From contig NC_087063.1 of the NCBI RefSeq assembly GCF_963678635.1, positions 1,648,073-1,712,072 on the forward strand: a stretch of 64,000 nt of DNA, in the 5' to 3' direction. Source of the DNA: Symsagittifera roscoffensis (lineage: Eukaryota; Xenacoelomorpha; Acoela; Convolutidae). Below, in pieces: positions 12,076 through 24,610 of the stretch (its first letter is position 1; each line of letters starts with the position of its first letter). The notes under the pieces are model-generated. The model searched no databases, was not told the DNA's origin, and saw nothing but the letters and a program-made list of their open reading frames with translations. Both the position numbers and the translations under genes were made by a program.

Positions 12076-12201
12076 CTTGAAACAGATTATTCCGACCAGT
12101 GCTCCGAACAGAATGGCGTAGAAGAGGAATGACGCCAACACCGCCGCCCAGATAGCCTCGCCAGCGCTTATGGACATCACTGGCTCGAAGACTGTTTCGT
12201 C
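12076..12201 (-). CDS. Transmembrane exon, copy 1, of candidate membrane-protein gene
   Basis: A 126 nt (42-codon) minus-strand exon between an AAAAAAG acceptor and an AAG-GTAAAT donor, phase 0 at both ends. It encodes a short acidic lead (DETVFEP) and a strongly hydrophobic segment of about 25 residues (from AIWAAVLASF to VGIICFK), a typical single-pass transmembrane helix closed by Lys. The block is much GC-richer than its surroundings and identical in both duplicated copies. It reads in phase into 9992-10064. The family is not recognised. The charge pattern (acidic lead, Lys after the helix) suggests type I orientation with the C-terminus in the cytoplasm. Confidence 0.6.
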
Positions 12202-14336
12202 CTTTTTTATACCACGATAAAAGGTCGAAGATCAAATAGACAATGGCTGAATGAGCTACAGTAACTTATTGTTTCAGCAATGTTTTTGCATGAGAAGCTG
12301 CAGCATCGGAGTTTGTTTTTATTAAACAGATAATTCAAAACGGTTTCAATTGTTTTTTCCTTATTTGTCAAAAACTGGAGATTATAATTGTTTTTTGATG
12401 ACTCGAAGACGGCTTTTAACTGTTTTTTTTTTGTACCCAATCAAGTATTTGTCGACTATTTGGGATACTTTAAACAGTCAATGGAAAGTAATAAACTATT
12501 CAACTTCTAAGATAAGGTGACAAGATAAAAATGGAGGAAAAATGAACCTTTTAAGGTGGTATAAAAATGACGCGCAAAATAAAAAATTGACAATTTTCAG
12601 TTCAGAAGAAATTCTCACCAGAAAAAGGTCAGTTGAGAACGTAAAAAGATCCCTCAATTTTTCTGGGAAAATTGTTAGCTCAATTAATCGATTATGTAAA
12701 GTCCAGAACGATCCGAATTGAAAAAATATAAGAAAAAAATACTTTCATGAACTTACATAATCATTATAGGCATAAATCGAAACGATGCAATGAATTAAAA
12801 ATAGACTTCAGATGCAGGATTTGAGGGAGCATTTTAGCAAGAAAAAAAGGCTAACGAAAGACTATTAATGTCGGCTTTTGCAAGGAAATGTCATAAGCAA
12901 ATTATCACATCGGCGGTTTTAAAATTTCCACCGGATTTTTATTTCCCACCGACTATATTTTGCCTGTAAATGGCATCTAAGGGGAAAAGAACGTGATTGA
13001 TCAATGGAACTAGACTAGGAAGTAAGCAGCTTGTCACAGGTAAATTTGCTGTAGATTTTGAATAGGTTCAATAATTTTCAATTTTTCGGCTCAATATTTT
13101 GCTGACAGAAGATGAAAATGACCTTTGGCAAACGGCAGTGACATTTTTACAGAGCTCAATCTGAAATGAAATCGATGATGATAAATTTAAACTTTGCTTC
13201 GGCCGAAAGCAAAATAGTCCAAAATTGAGTGTCTACAAAACAACCATTAGGCCAATTTGCAACAAGAAAAAAGTTGAGTGCATTTGAAAAATATCAGACA
13301 AAAACAATCAAAAAGTCACTTTTTTATTTTAAAAATCCCATATTCAAATACAAATCGTGAAAGTGAAAGCATCAAAAGGAAATTGCAGTTTGAATGAAAT
13401 TTTCATTGTAAGAATGTTGATGGGTTTTTACGACTGCGTGAAACTAAGAAACAAAAATCCGAGTATCACTTTTTCTCAAAATAGGCGTAGTTTTGAGAAG
13501 AAACTATCATTAGGGCCCTAAAAGTTGTTTGTGGTTTTTTTCTTTCAGCAGTTGTCGCATTTTATTGTTATTGACTTACTTTATTTTGTGACAAATATGA
13601 CAAAAATAATTTTTAAAAGGGAAAATTATTCTTTTTTTTCCAGTAGGTCAAGCAAAAATATATTAAATTTAATTAAAATCTGATTAGATAAACAAACATA
13701 GTGTCATATTCAAACTTGATGCTTGTTTTGACAGCTTGATACAATTTTTTTGCAGCGACTTTTTTCATTAACATATCTGTGAAAATCTAAAATTATTTTT
13801 TCTAGCGGAAAAGCAAAAAAAATTCAAACTTACCGTAACTTTGTAAGCTCTCGATCTACATGTAAAACAAACATTTGTTTTACGTTTGCGTCTATCGTCA
13901 ACGACCAAATTTGTCATGGAATTTTCAGAAAACCTAAAAACGAATCCGTTTGTTGCAAAGCAGGTGGTTTTATGGTTGATTAATTAACTGTCATCAACTA
14001 AATTTTGACAACGCTATATAGTTATTTTTCAACTTTAAGTTTTTCAATATCAGTTTTTCCATTTTCCCATTCATTTTCGTCACATCAAAAACCTTTTTTT
14101 GTTAATCGATATTTCAAGCATTAATATTTTTTTGGTTTTGTAACTTTTGAAAAGATAACTCCCGTAGGAAAATTGCGACAGCAACTGGCTACTGGCAGTA
14201 TTTTCTCAAATAAGTGGATTACTAATGATTCAAATTCCCGCATTGAATTCCTTTGATAATAATCGATTACGTTTTATTTATTAGTCACACCCGTAGAATT
14301 AAAAATTAAAAATTGAAAACAATTTTAATTTTATTG

Positions 14337-14850
14337 TGTTGCAGCGCAAATGTAAGCGAGAGTACAAATGCATGTAAATGTAAAAGTAAGCGAGAGTATA
14401 AATGCATATAAATGCAAAAGCAAATAGGGACAGCAGACAAGCGTATACAGGGTGCGTCCCGGCGGGTTCGGCGCCGGTTCGAATCCCGACTAGGTTATTT
14501 CCTTTCTAGAACTGAAATATGCCCCGAACTTGATGGGATGCTCCGTAACCAGGTTCGAACCCCCCAAAAGCTATTTTAACCGTCTTTTCGCTCTAATTTG
14601 GTTCAGCCTTGATTAAGGCTGACCTTTAAAAAGAGCAATTTGTCTCAAGGACAAATAATGGCCATTTTTTGCAGCTTGCTTTGAGTTATGCAGATGTTTA
14701 TGACCGATGTTACCGATGTTAACAATAAAAAACGTTGTTAAAAATATCGTTATATTACGAAATTTCCAGAGTTATTTTCCCGATAAAATAATCGTTAATT
14801 CAAGTGTTTGAAATCAGATTTATTACGAAGTGTGGAGATTGACGCGCACA
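14337..14850 (+). mobile_element. Solo BEL-type LTR (copy 1)
   Basis: 514 bp starting TGTTGCAGCGC and ending GACGCGCACA, homologous along its whole length to the three LTRs at 53667-63157 but more diverged from them than they are from each other. No internal region adjoins it. Flanks TATTG and TTTTG agree at 4 of 5 bases, compatible with an aged 5 bp target duplication. It predates the tandem duplication, since both copies carry it. Confidence 0.85.
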
Positions 14851-16306
14851 TTTTGAGTTTAAAATTAATTGATTTGACTCAAACAAAATTTGGTCTCTGT
14901 TTTATTTTGCTAGTTAAGCGAAATTTATCACTTTGTACTTTACATAGATTATGGGAGATGTTTTTCACATTTGTTTTTATTACATCTTGAGCTAGAGTTG
15001 AGAACTTGCTAATTTATTAAACATATTTTGTGTGATTTCTTACGAATGTCCTTACAAAAGTTTTTTCGCCAAATTTTCCATGACAAAAATTGTTCAATTA
15101 CTTATCAGCACGCTTAGTTTTCAACACTTACGTTATGCACACAAATGTTTCAGGAGCAAATTCAAAACGTCCAATTTTATACCACCCGCACCCACACATT
15201 TTTCAAATCCATTCTCTGAATAATCAAAACCTTGCTAAGCTTGACATAATAGTGAACATATATGCACATCGAAAAGTTACGCGCTTTTAAAATTTACCAA
15301 GGTAGCTTTTTGGGTGAAAAGCACGTACTTTTGCATGCTAAAAATGCATAGGCGGCTATTTAATCTACTCACAAGTTGTTCCAAATAGAGTTGAGGCAAG
15401 AAATTTGGGGTTACTGTTTCGTTTTTTTTAAAGTGACAGAATATTTGTGCTCGGGCGGTTTTATTCTTCAGACAATTTCACTTTTTTAACCAGCAATTTT
15501 TGACAAAACTTTTAATATAAGAGCCGAGAAGTTTTGTTGCCCTGAGCTCAATTGTAGAAAAATTTCCAAATTGTAATTAAAAAATTGGTGGTTTTAAGAT
15601 TTGGTGGCCAATTTATTTGGTCAATTTGTAATAATTAACGCGCGATTTATCTCGTGGTATTACCGCGTGAGCGGAGCTTCAATCCGTCTTTGAAAAAATT
15701 TCATTTTTAATTGAGGCGTGCTTGTTTCTCTATTTAATGCTTTTTTATATTCAAATATATCACTTGTAGTTAACTTAACGTGTGAGATAATGCTTTTTCA
15801 AAAAAAGTCTCAAAAATGCAAAGATTTTTTGATTTTATTTATGTTGAAAACGTTTTTTCTTTTTCTTGAAGCGAGTACTACGCCATAGAGCTAAAAAGGC
15901 AGTCGAAGCATTTTTAAATTGATTTTTCTATTTTTTCCAATTTTTTAAAAACTGTTCCAAAGACGTTGAAGGACAGTTGGAACATTTAGGGTTTCACCCT
16001 GATACGAGCATTCTTGTTTATTTATTTCTTCTTATCATTAGGTTATTATGATTATTAAACTATTGTTATCAACATGCTGAAGTTTTATTTACAACCCTTT
16101 TGATATCCAAAAACGTTAGGATATTGGAAACAGCTGTTTTTTTTCGAAAATGGGAACGGCCTTTTTTTTCTATTTTTCCACTATGGTATGCAGGGTACTT
16201 GTTGTAAAGTTGTACTTTAAATAAGCATAAACACGACTTATTTTAATTGTGTACTAAAAAACAAGACTAGAGGCCATTTATGTTTTGAGCTTTGATTAAA
16301 ATTTAC

Positions 16307-16432
16307 CTTGAAACAGATTATTCCGACCAGTGCTCCGAACAGAATGGCGTAGAAGAGGAATGACGCCAACACCGCCGCCCAGATAGCCTCGCCAGCGCTT
16401 ATGGACATCACTGGCTCGAAGACTGTTTCGTC
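16307..16432 (-). CDS. Transmembrane exon, copy 2
   Basis: Identical in sequence and splice sites to 12076-12201. Because both ends are phase 0 and the length is a multiple of three, a transcript could use either copy or both without a frame change. Using both would give two consecutive hydrophobic segments and change the topology. Confidence 0.5.
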
Positions 16433-18566
16433 CTTTTTTATACCACGATAAAAGGTCGAAGATCAAATAGACAATGGCTGAATGAGCTACAGTAACTTAT
16501 TGTTTCAGCAATGTTTTTGCATGAGAAGCTGCAGCATCGGAGTTTGTTTTTATTAAACAGATAATTCAAAACGGTTTCAATTGTTTTTTCCTTATTTGTC
16601 AAAAACTGGAGATTATAATTGTTTTTTGATGACTCGAAGACGGCTTTTAACTGTTTTTTTTTGTACCCAATCAAGTATTTGTCGACTATTTGGGATACTT
16701 TAAACAGTCAATGGAAAGTAATAAACTATTCAACTTCTAAGATAAGGTGACAAGATAAAAATGGAGGAAAAATGAACCTTTTAAGGTGGTATAAAAATGA
16801 TGCGCAAAATAAAAAATTGACAATTTTCAGTTCAGAAGAAATTCTCACCAGAAAAAGGTCAGTTGAGAACGTAAAAAGATCCCTCAATTTTTCTGGGAAA
16901 ATTGTTAGCTCAATTAATCGATTATGTAAAGTCCAGAACGATCCGAATTGAAAAAATATAAGAAAAAAATACTTTCATGAACTTACATAATCATTATAGG
17001 CATAAATCGAAACGATGCAATGAATTAAAAATAGACTTCAGATGCAGGATTTGAGGGAGCATTTTAGCAAGAAAAAAAGGCTAACGAAAGACTATTAATG
17101 TCGGTTTTTGCAAGGAAATGTCATAAGCAAATTATCACATCGGCGGTTTTAAAATTTCCACCGGATTTTTATTTCCCACCGACTATATTTTGCCTGTAAA
17201 TGGCATCTAAGGGGAAAAGAACGTGATTGATCAATGGAACTAGACTAGGAAGTAAGCAGCTTGTCACAGGTAAATTTGCTGTAGATTTTGAATAGGTTCA
17301 ATAATTTTCAATTTTTCGGCTCAATATTTTGCTGACAGAAGATGAAAATGACCTTTGGCAAACGGCAGTGACATTTTTACAGAGCTCAATCTGAAATGAA
17401 ATCGATGATGATAAATTTAAACTTTGCTTCGGCCGAAAGCAAAATAGTCCAAAATTGAGTGTCTACAAAACAACCATTAGGCCAATTTGCAACAAGAAAA
17501 AAGTTGAGTGCATTTGAAAAATATCAGACAAAAACAATCAAAAAGTCACTTTTTTATTTTAAAAATCCCATATTCAAATACAAATCGTGAAAGTGAAAGC
17601 ATCAAAAGGAAATTGCAGTTTGAATGAAATTTTCATTGTAAGAATGTTGATGGGTTTTTACGACTGCGTGAAACTAAGAAACAAAAATCCGAGTATCACT
17701 TTTTCTCAAAATAGGCGTAGTTTTGAGAAGAAACTATCATTAGGGCCCTAAAAGTTGTTTGTGGTTTTTTTCTTTCAGCAGTTGTCGCATTTTATTGTTA
17801 TTGACTTACTTTATTTTGTGACAAATATGACAAAAATAATTTTTAAAAGGGAAAATTATTCTTTTTTTTCCAGTAGGTCAAGCAAAAATATATTAAATTT
17901 AATTAAAATCTGATTAGATAAACAAACATAGTGTCATATTCAAACTTGATGCTTGTTTTGACAGCTTGATACAATTTTTTTGCAGCGACTTTTTTCATTA
18001 ACATATCTGTGAAAATCTAAAATTATTTTTTCTAGCGGAAAAGCAAAAAAAATTCAAACTTACCGTAACTTTGTAAGCTCTCGATCTACATGTAAAACAA
18101 ACATTTGTTTTACGTTTGCGTCTATCGTCAACGACTAAATTTGTCATGGAATTTTCAGAAAACCTAAAAACGAATCCGTTTGTTGCAAAGCAGGTGGTTT
18201 TATGGTTGATTAATTAACTGTCATCAACTAAATTTTGACAACGCTATATAGTTATTTTTCAACTTTAAGTTTTTCAATATCAGTTTTTCCATTTTCCCAT
18301 TCATTTTCGTCACATCAAAAACCTTTTTTTGTTAATCGATATTTCAAGCATTAATATTTTTTTGGTTTTGTAACTTTTGAAAAGATAACTCCCGTAGGAA
18401 AATTGCGACAGCAACTGGCTACTGGCAGTATTTTCTCAAATAAGTGGATTACTAATGATTCAAATTCCCGCATTGAATTCCTTTGATAATAATCGATTAC
18501 GTTTTATTTATTAGTCACACCCGTAGAATTAAAAATTAAAAATTGAAAACAATTTTAATTTTATTG

Positions 18567-19080
18567 TGTTGCAGCGCAAATGTAAGCGAGAGTACAAATG
18601 CATGTAAATGTAAAAGTAAGCGAGAGTATAAATGCATATAAATGCAAAAGCAAATAGGGACAGCAGACAAGCGTATACAGGGTGCGTCCCGGCGGGTTCG
18701 GCGCCGGTTCGAATCCCGACTAGGTTATTTCCTTTCTAGAACTGAAATATGCCCCGAACTTGATGGGATGCTCCGTAACCAGGTTCGAACCCCCCAAAAG
18801 CTATTTTAACCGTCTTTTCGCTCTAATTTGGTTCAGCCTTGATTAAGGCTGACCTTTAAAAAGAGCAATTTGTCTCAAGGACAAATAATGGCCATTTTTT
18901 GCAGCTTGCTTTGAGTTATGCAGATGTTTATGACCGATGTTACCGATGTTAACAATAAAAAACGTTGTTAAAAATATCGTTATATTACGAAATTTCCAGA
19001 GTTATTTTCCCGATAAAATAATCGTTAATTCAAGTGTTTGAAATCAGATTTATTACGAAGTGTGGAGATTGACGCGCACA
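18567..19080 (+). mobile_element. Solo BEL-type LTR (copy 2)
   Basis: Duplicate of 14337-14850 at an offset of 4230 bp, carried by the tandem duplication. Confidence 0.85.
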
Positions 19081-19500
19081 TTTTGAGTTTAAAATTAATT
19101 GATTTGACTCAAACAAAATTTGGTCTCTGTTTTATTTTGCTAGTTAAGCGAAATTTATCACTTTGTACTTTACATAGATTATGGGAGATGTTTTTCACAT
19201 TTGTTTTTATTACATCTTGAGCTAGAGTTGAGAACTTGCTAATTTATTAAACATATTTTGTGTGATTTCTTACGAATGTCCTTACAAAAGTTTTTTCGCC
19301 AAATTTTCCATGACAAAAATTGTTCAATTACTTATCAGCACGCTTAGTTTTCAACACTTACGTTATGCACACAAATGTTTCAGGAGCAAATTCAAAACGT
19401 CCAATTTTATACCACCCGCACCCACACATTTTTCAAATCCATTCTCTGAATAATCAAAACCTTGCTAAGCTTGACATAATAGTGAACATATATGCACATC

Positions 19501-22500
19501 AAAACTGTACAAAAAACAATCAAAATGCTTTATATTCAACAATTGTTTTGAATTATTTGCGAGACAAACTTGATCACCAAAAAATTGTATAACTGCCTCC
19601 TCTCCCGCACACATTCTTTAAACAGTCCCTACACAATCAAAAACGCGAAAGAACTTTTTTTAATCGATGCTCTATTTATAAAACTATTTGTTGTTTTGAA
19701 CAATACCAACCCCATCCCCATACATGAATCTAGTCCGCGTTGTCCGGGAATTAATAAACATTTTCGGATGGTGTTGATTGATATGTCATTGTAAAGCCCT
19801 TTCGGTCATCATGCAATTTAGGTCGCTTTCAAGTATTTTATCATTATTTCATCGTTATGTGAAAATAAGTGTCCTGGAACAAAAAACGTACTCCAAAAAA
19901 CAACAATTAAAAACTTTGTAAACTCAGATTTGAAAAAATTATCCTTATTTTTCTTGAAATTTCTAAAATAAAAATAAAGAAAAATATATTTTTTTCTGCA
20001 ACAGATTCATTGTGTTTTCGGTAAAATGGAAAGCAGCGAATAGAAGTTATTTCTTGAGCTTGACAACATGCAGGCCCAAAAGGATTCTGCTAGCAGCAGA
20101 ATCTATCAGAATTGAGAGAACTCAGCGTCTGGAGCAGAATATTTTATAGAGCAGCTGATAAACCAGAATTTCAATCATACGGCGGAGTTTTTCAATTTTC
20201 TCATGTTTTGTTCAAAATTATTTTAAAAAAGCTGCACTTCTATTACTCGGAAACACCAAATACGCATTTCAGTTCTACCGGACTCCACTAATCTTGCATT
20301 CTGCTTCCTGAAAGTGCTCTGTTCGTTTATTAATTTGATTTTTTCCAAAAATGATAAAAACAGTAACTTTTTTTGTTAAAAAAAAACGTATGATTAATGA
20401 AAGTTTTCATAGAGCAAATGAAAGCATTTTTTCTATGAAGCAGCAGACTTTGCTCTAAACAGCGGCAGAAATCTCGAATATTAAACAGCAAGGAAAATGC
20501 TATAAAATACCTTGATGTGAAAAACAGCTCTAATATCCAAATTAGACGTGGAAACGTGATAAATTAGACGTGAAAAGTCTGAAAAAAATTTCGATTAGAT
20601 TTTTGAGAACGATTTTCTTCGGAGATTTATTAACAAACATTTAAAGCAATTAGTTTTTCCGTAGGTGGAAACTTTGGCATTTGTTCGTGTTCAATTTTCA
20701 AAATTTGTAAAAAAAAATGTATTTTTCCAACAAAAATAAATGATCAGTTTCTGCAGTTCAATTTTGGTAATATTTTAAGCAATTTCAATCAATAATTTTT
20801 TGGTAAACTTTTGGAAGTTTTAACATTGCCATTTTGTATTATATCTTGGTCTCTTTTTCCCGTGATTTTAAATCCTTATCTAATGCTGAGTGACCAACGC
20901 ACTGGAGATGAAACAACCGACCGCGTGAGCCAACATCAGTAGAAAATCTATTTTGGGCATGAAGGATGAATCATTTTTATTTACGCTTCTTGCTGGGCAA
21001 CTTCTTGCTGGGCTTATTGGCAATATTGAAACCTCTCGAAATTTACCAAAACATAACTGCTTGAAATGGTTTGAAATATTACAATAATTGAATTGCGAAA
21101 ACTGATATAATACAGAAATCTATAACTTGTCTTAATTGCCGAGGTACATATCTGCAACTTGCACAGAGAAATTTATGTCTTGTCTCAATTGAAGATATAA
21201 TCAATTTTTTTTTCAGCTACAGCGAGCAGTTTCCGCAAAACTTTTCCGATACGCTACCATTTATAATGAAATTCTACCATTTGCAACGCTGAAAGCAAAA
21301 ATGCAAAAATTCATCCATGTCAAAAAATCATGCTCCCATAATTATTCATTAATGGACTGAGGCAAGCAATGGACTGGTCATGTTCAATAACTTTACGACT
21401 CATATTTTAGCACTTAAAAACTAATATTATCATTGATTTCATTAATCAAACTGATTTCATAATTAAATTATGGTGGCTTTAATTAAACAAAAAAAACTTC
21501 GACAGCAGCAATTAACAAAGAGTCAAAACAATCAGGATTTTTCCCTGATACGAGTTATGTTGTCTATCTAAATACACTTACTTATCTAAGTGCTGATTAA
21601 ATACAAGAATGGTAAAGCAATGAATATATACAAAAAAAATATTTTCAAACTGACCTTCAGAATTGAAATAATTAAACTTCTTATGTATCAATTGAAGCTG
21701 TTCCCAAACTTTTTTCTTTTCTTGTTCATGTTTTTAATGTTTTATTCCTTCTCATTTTTTCTAAATTTAGTTTGTTTTGTGAAAATTTTATTGAATAAAC
21801 AACCATTGACACAATGAAAATGTAACTTTAGAGGCATGATATGGCATTGAATTTAGCGCATTCAAGAAAGGTATCTTATTAAAAAATCTATTTATCTCGT
21901 CAGCAAGTCTGAAAAATAATGTCGAAAAAATCTTGGTAAACACTTAAAGAAATGAAAAAATCATTGTATAAACATGACTGCTCGTTTCAAAGAAAAACAT
22001 CGAAAATGCCAACTGATCAATACCTGTCTCAAAACGTTTTTTATATTAACAAATTTTGATTATACAAAATTTGAACTTAATAATCGCTAAAAAAACAATG
22101 ACAAGATCCAAAAAAAAACCAATTAGCTTGACTCAAATCGACAATTTAGAGTGCCAGATAGTTCGCTTTGTTGAATTTTTTTGCCATTTTTACCTTTTAC
22201 ATTTTATCATCTTAGTTAAATGTTTGAAATGCACATGAATTATTCGGGAGTATGGCCAAAAAATATTTGTAGGAAAAAAAAAGATTGCTCAGTTTTTTAA
22301 AATCTATGATTTGTTTTGCCAAAATTGGTTGAAAAATTGTACCCAATCTTATAATTTTTGTTACTCTTTTCGAAGGTCAGAATAACCAGACTGTTCATTT
22401 CAATAGAAAGCAATGAATATTTTTTCCGCATCTCAAAGTTTTGTTATTTTTTCAATTATAAGAAACGGACAAATTTTTTTGAAACAAAAAAAAATCGAAC

Positions 22501-23435
22501 GTTTCCACTAAAAGGGCTATGTAAAGTACAAAGTAATGTATTTATAATCGAGTAACATAATAATAAGAACGAAAAACTTGCGTTTGTTTTATTTTCAGCG
22601 GTTTCAGAGCCGGTTAAATTGCTACTTAACGCTCTAATAGCACGAAATATATCTTAAGTTAATTATCCGAAATTAGCCATAATGGAAAATTTCAAACCCA
22701 CATAAAACAACAAACAATGATTGTAGGTATAATGTTAGTTAAAATTTGAGATATGGACGTCATTAATTTTCAGATTGAATTGAACTTTTTGTCAAAAATG
22801 GCCAGTTAAAACGCTTAATTTTATCTGATGAAAAAACCACGCCGGGGAGAACTAACATTCAGTCATATCCTTCGAAGTGCAATATTTTTTTAATGAAAGA
22901 ACTGAAATTATTTTGCTGATCTTTTTTCTGAAAATCTCAATCCCACTCACAGTTTCGAAATCAAAGTTTCAAAATTCTGTGGTAGATTAACGAAGCAAGG
23001 TGACCAATTAGCTTACCCGAATGCAATTTGTTTTTCTTCTGTATTAATGGAGGAGTTGGAAGTAAAACTCGCATTTTTTATCCTAAGTTGAATCGTCAAA
23101 TTGGAAATTCAAACTCAAAAAAGATTAAAAAAAACAATTTCTGCAATTATTTTATTGTCAAAATGAACTTTTTAATTTTTTTGTCATATATAATTGTGTA
23201 CTGACCAATTTAGTTCCAAGAGGATAAGTTTCAAGTAGATAAACGCACGGAGAAATAAAAATGTGAGTTGTCGTTCTAAAGTCGAAGATTGACGATAGTG
23301 TGTTTATTACACAGTTGGTGGCGAAATCGAATAATCTCTTTTAGCACAAAGAGAATTGAGGAAACTATAATGCTATATTTAGTTTTCCATAAATGTGATA
23401 TATAATTTACATAACTCTAGCTATAGCACTCACAC
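19501..23435. other. Gene-free repeat-bearing stretch (possible intron)
   Basis: No convincing coding region. Contains the dispersed repeat 20080-20490 (related to 3605-4060) and a family-3 end with its stem-loop at about 21530-21565. A GC-richer spot at 20883-20940 and a 17 bp tandem repeat (CTTCTTGCTGGGC units, about 20986-21016) have open frames but no consistent gene structure. Confidence 0.4.
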
Positions 23436-23472
23436 CGTTCCGGTGAAGTTCTGAATTCCGCATTTGTCACTA
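23436..23472 (-). CDS. Possible 37 nt exon, extracellular side of the membrane-protein gene
   Basis: Minus strand, acceptor GATTTCAG, donor ACG-GTGTGAG. Reads SDKCGIQNFTGT with one Cys and one N-glycosylation sequon (NFT), starts after two bases carried from the previous exon and ends in phase 0, as the transmembrane exon requires. Very short, so it rests only on splice signals and phase. Confidence 0.3.
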
Positions 23473-24212
23473 CTGAAATCTTCAGAAACATTTGGTTTGT
23501 GCTTGAAACGTAATTTCTACAGTTCTTCATGTCTTTGTGTTCAACATGGGGATTTGAACCTACTTTAAGATTCAAAAGTGTTCTCGACTAAGCTTGTCAA
23601 AATCCGCTACAAAATGCTCCAACTGGAATAAATAACAATGCTAGAAATGACTACTCTATGGACTAATTAATCTTCACATTCAGGTCAAAGGGGAAGATTC
23701 TCATCAAATTTGAAAAATTGAGATCAATATTCATTTGATAACATACAAACACACATACACACACAAAAAATACTTTTTAAGAACGACACAAAATGGTATT
23801 TTATAAGTAAATGCAATGTGTCAGCCATAATAAACTTGACGCCACTTTTAATTGAATTTAATATCTGTCAATTTAACTATGGTTGAGAGGACAAAAAATT
23901 TCCGCTTACAAAAAATTTATTTCTATTCCGAAACGGTTTAGAGTTTTTACTTGATTCTAAAACGTTTCTAATTTAAGCATATTTCTTACCTGTAGCAAAG
24001 ACACATTGTCGGTACAAGGTATTAAATCTTGCCTCAGTTGGTCAAGCGAAGAAATTCGAATTTAGCCCAAAAATACAACTACAAACAGACAATCGGCCTC
24101 CTTATTCAATCGGGGAAAATCAAATGATACAGACACGTATTCAAACAACAGGATTTAAGACTTCACTTCGAACTTTGATTCAGGCTTTCACGCGATACAT
24201 GGAGCATAAAAC

Positions 24213-24530
24213 CAGCGCCAGTTTGTATCTAAATGTGTCCCTGGGGCGCCGTTTAAGAATAGGTCCAGGTTATTGATAGTTACCGACACAAAAGGGTAAA
24301 TAAATGAGGAACCTTGTGCTTTTGGACGCAAAATCAGTATTTCAATGTTTTTTTTTTGGATGGATGAAAAAAGAACTTTAAAAAGACGTGCGTATCTTAG
24401 CGTACCATTTTTCAAACAATGGCGTTTTACATATTGGTTACCCTTGTAAAATTCTATTATAAAGTTGTCAAAAAATTGATAATACGGCAATTTGTAGGTA
24501 AAAAAAGTTGTTTGAATTTGATGTTGAGAC
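24213..24530 (-). CDS. Possible ectodomain exon of the membrane-protein gene
   Basis: Part of a 140-codon open frame (24188-24610), the longest non-retroelement frame in the window. An acceptor (TGTTTGAATAG) and a donor (GGCGCTG-GTTTTA) give a 318 nt exon. It starts in phase 2 and ends with two bases that the 23436-23472 exon would complete to a Cys codon. The peptide alternates hydrophobic and polar residues (KLPYYQFFDNFIIEFYKG; SSFIYPFVSVTINNLDLFLNG), with one NGT sequon, as in a beta-sandwich ectodomain. No family is recognised, and chance openness in AT-rich DNA is a real alternative. Confidence 0.3.
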
Positions 24531-24610
24531 CTATTCAAACAACAGGATTTCCGACTGTTCACGTTGGCAAGATTTGGTAGCTTGAATGATTTGTTAGCAA
24601 TTATTAACAA

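Larger units (their letters stand above)
11038..15269. repeat. 4.23 kb tandem duplication, copy 1
   Basis: Sequence from CGAAAAGTTACGCGC at 11038 to the TATGCACAT end at 15269 recurs in the same orientation at 15270-19500 with only scattered substitutions and one-base length changes (copy offset falls from 4232 to 4230). Contents: the end of one family-3 copy, another family-3 copy at about 11190-11800, a minus-strand transmembrane exon (12076-12201) and a solo BEL LTR (14337-14850). Near identity marks it as recent. Confidence 0.95.
15270..19500. repeat. 4.23 kb tandem duplication, copy 2
   Basis: Direct repeat of 11038-15269. The junction at 15270 joins ...GCACAT to CGAAAAG with at most one base of overlap, and the right end at 19500 continues into unique DNA (AAAACTGTAC). 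That is what non-homologous or microhomology-mediated duplication leaves, not recombination between long repeats. Confidence 0.95.

Noticed and set aside
20880-21060. Open minus-strand frame with a hydrophobic MLAHAVGCFISSALV segment resembling a signal peptide
   Set aside because: It ends in a stop right after the hydrophobic stretch, has no usable donor in phase, and overlaps a small tandem repeat.
23536-23605. tRNA-like sequence on the minus strand with a perfect GGTTCAAATCC B box
   Set aside because: The T stem and acceptor stem do not pair and the anticodon loop has 8 bases; at best a tRNA relic.
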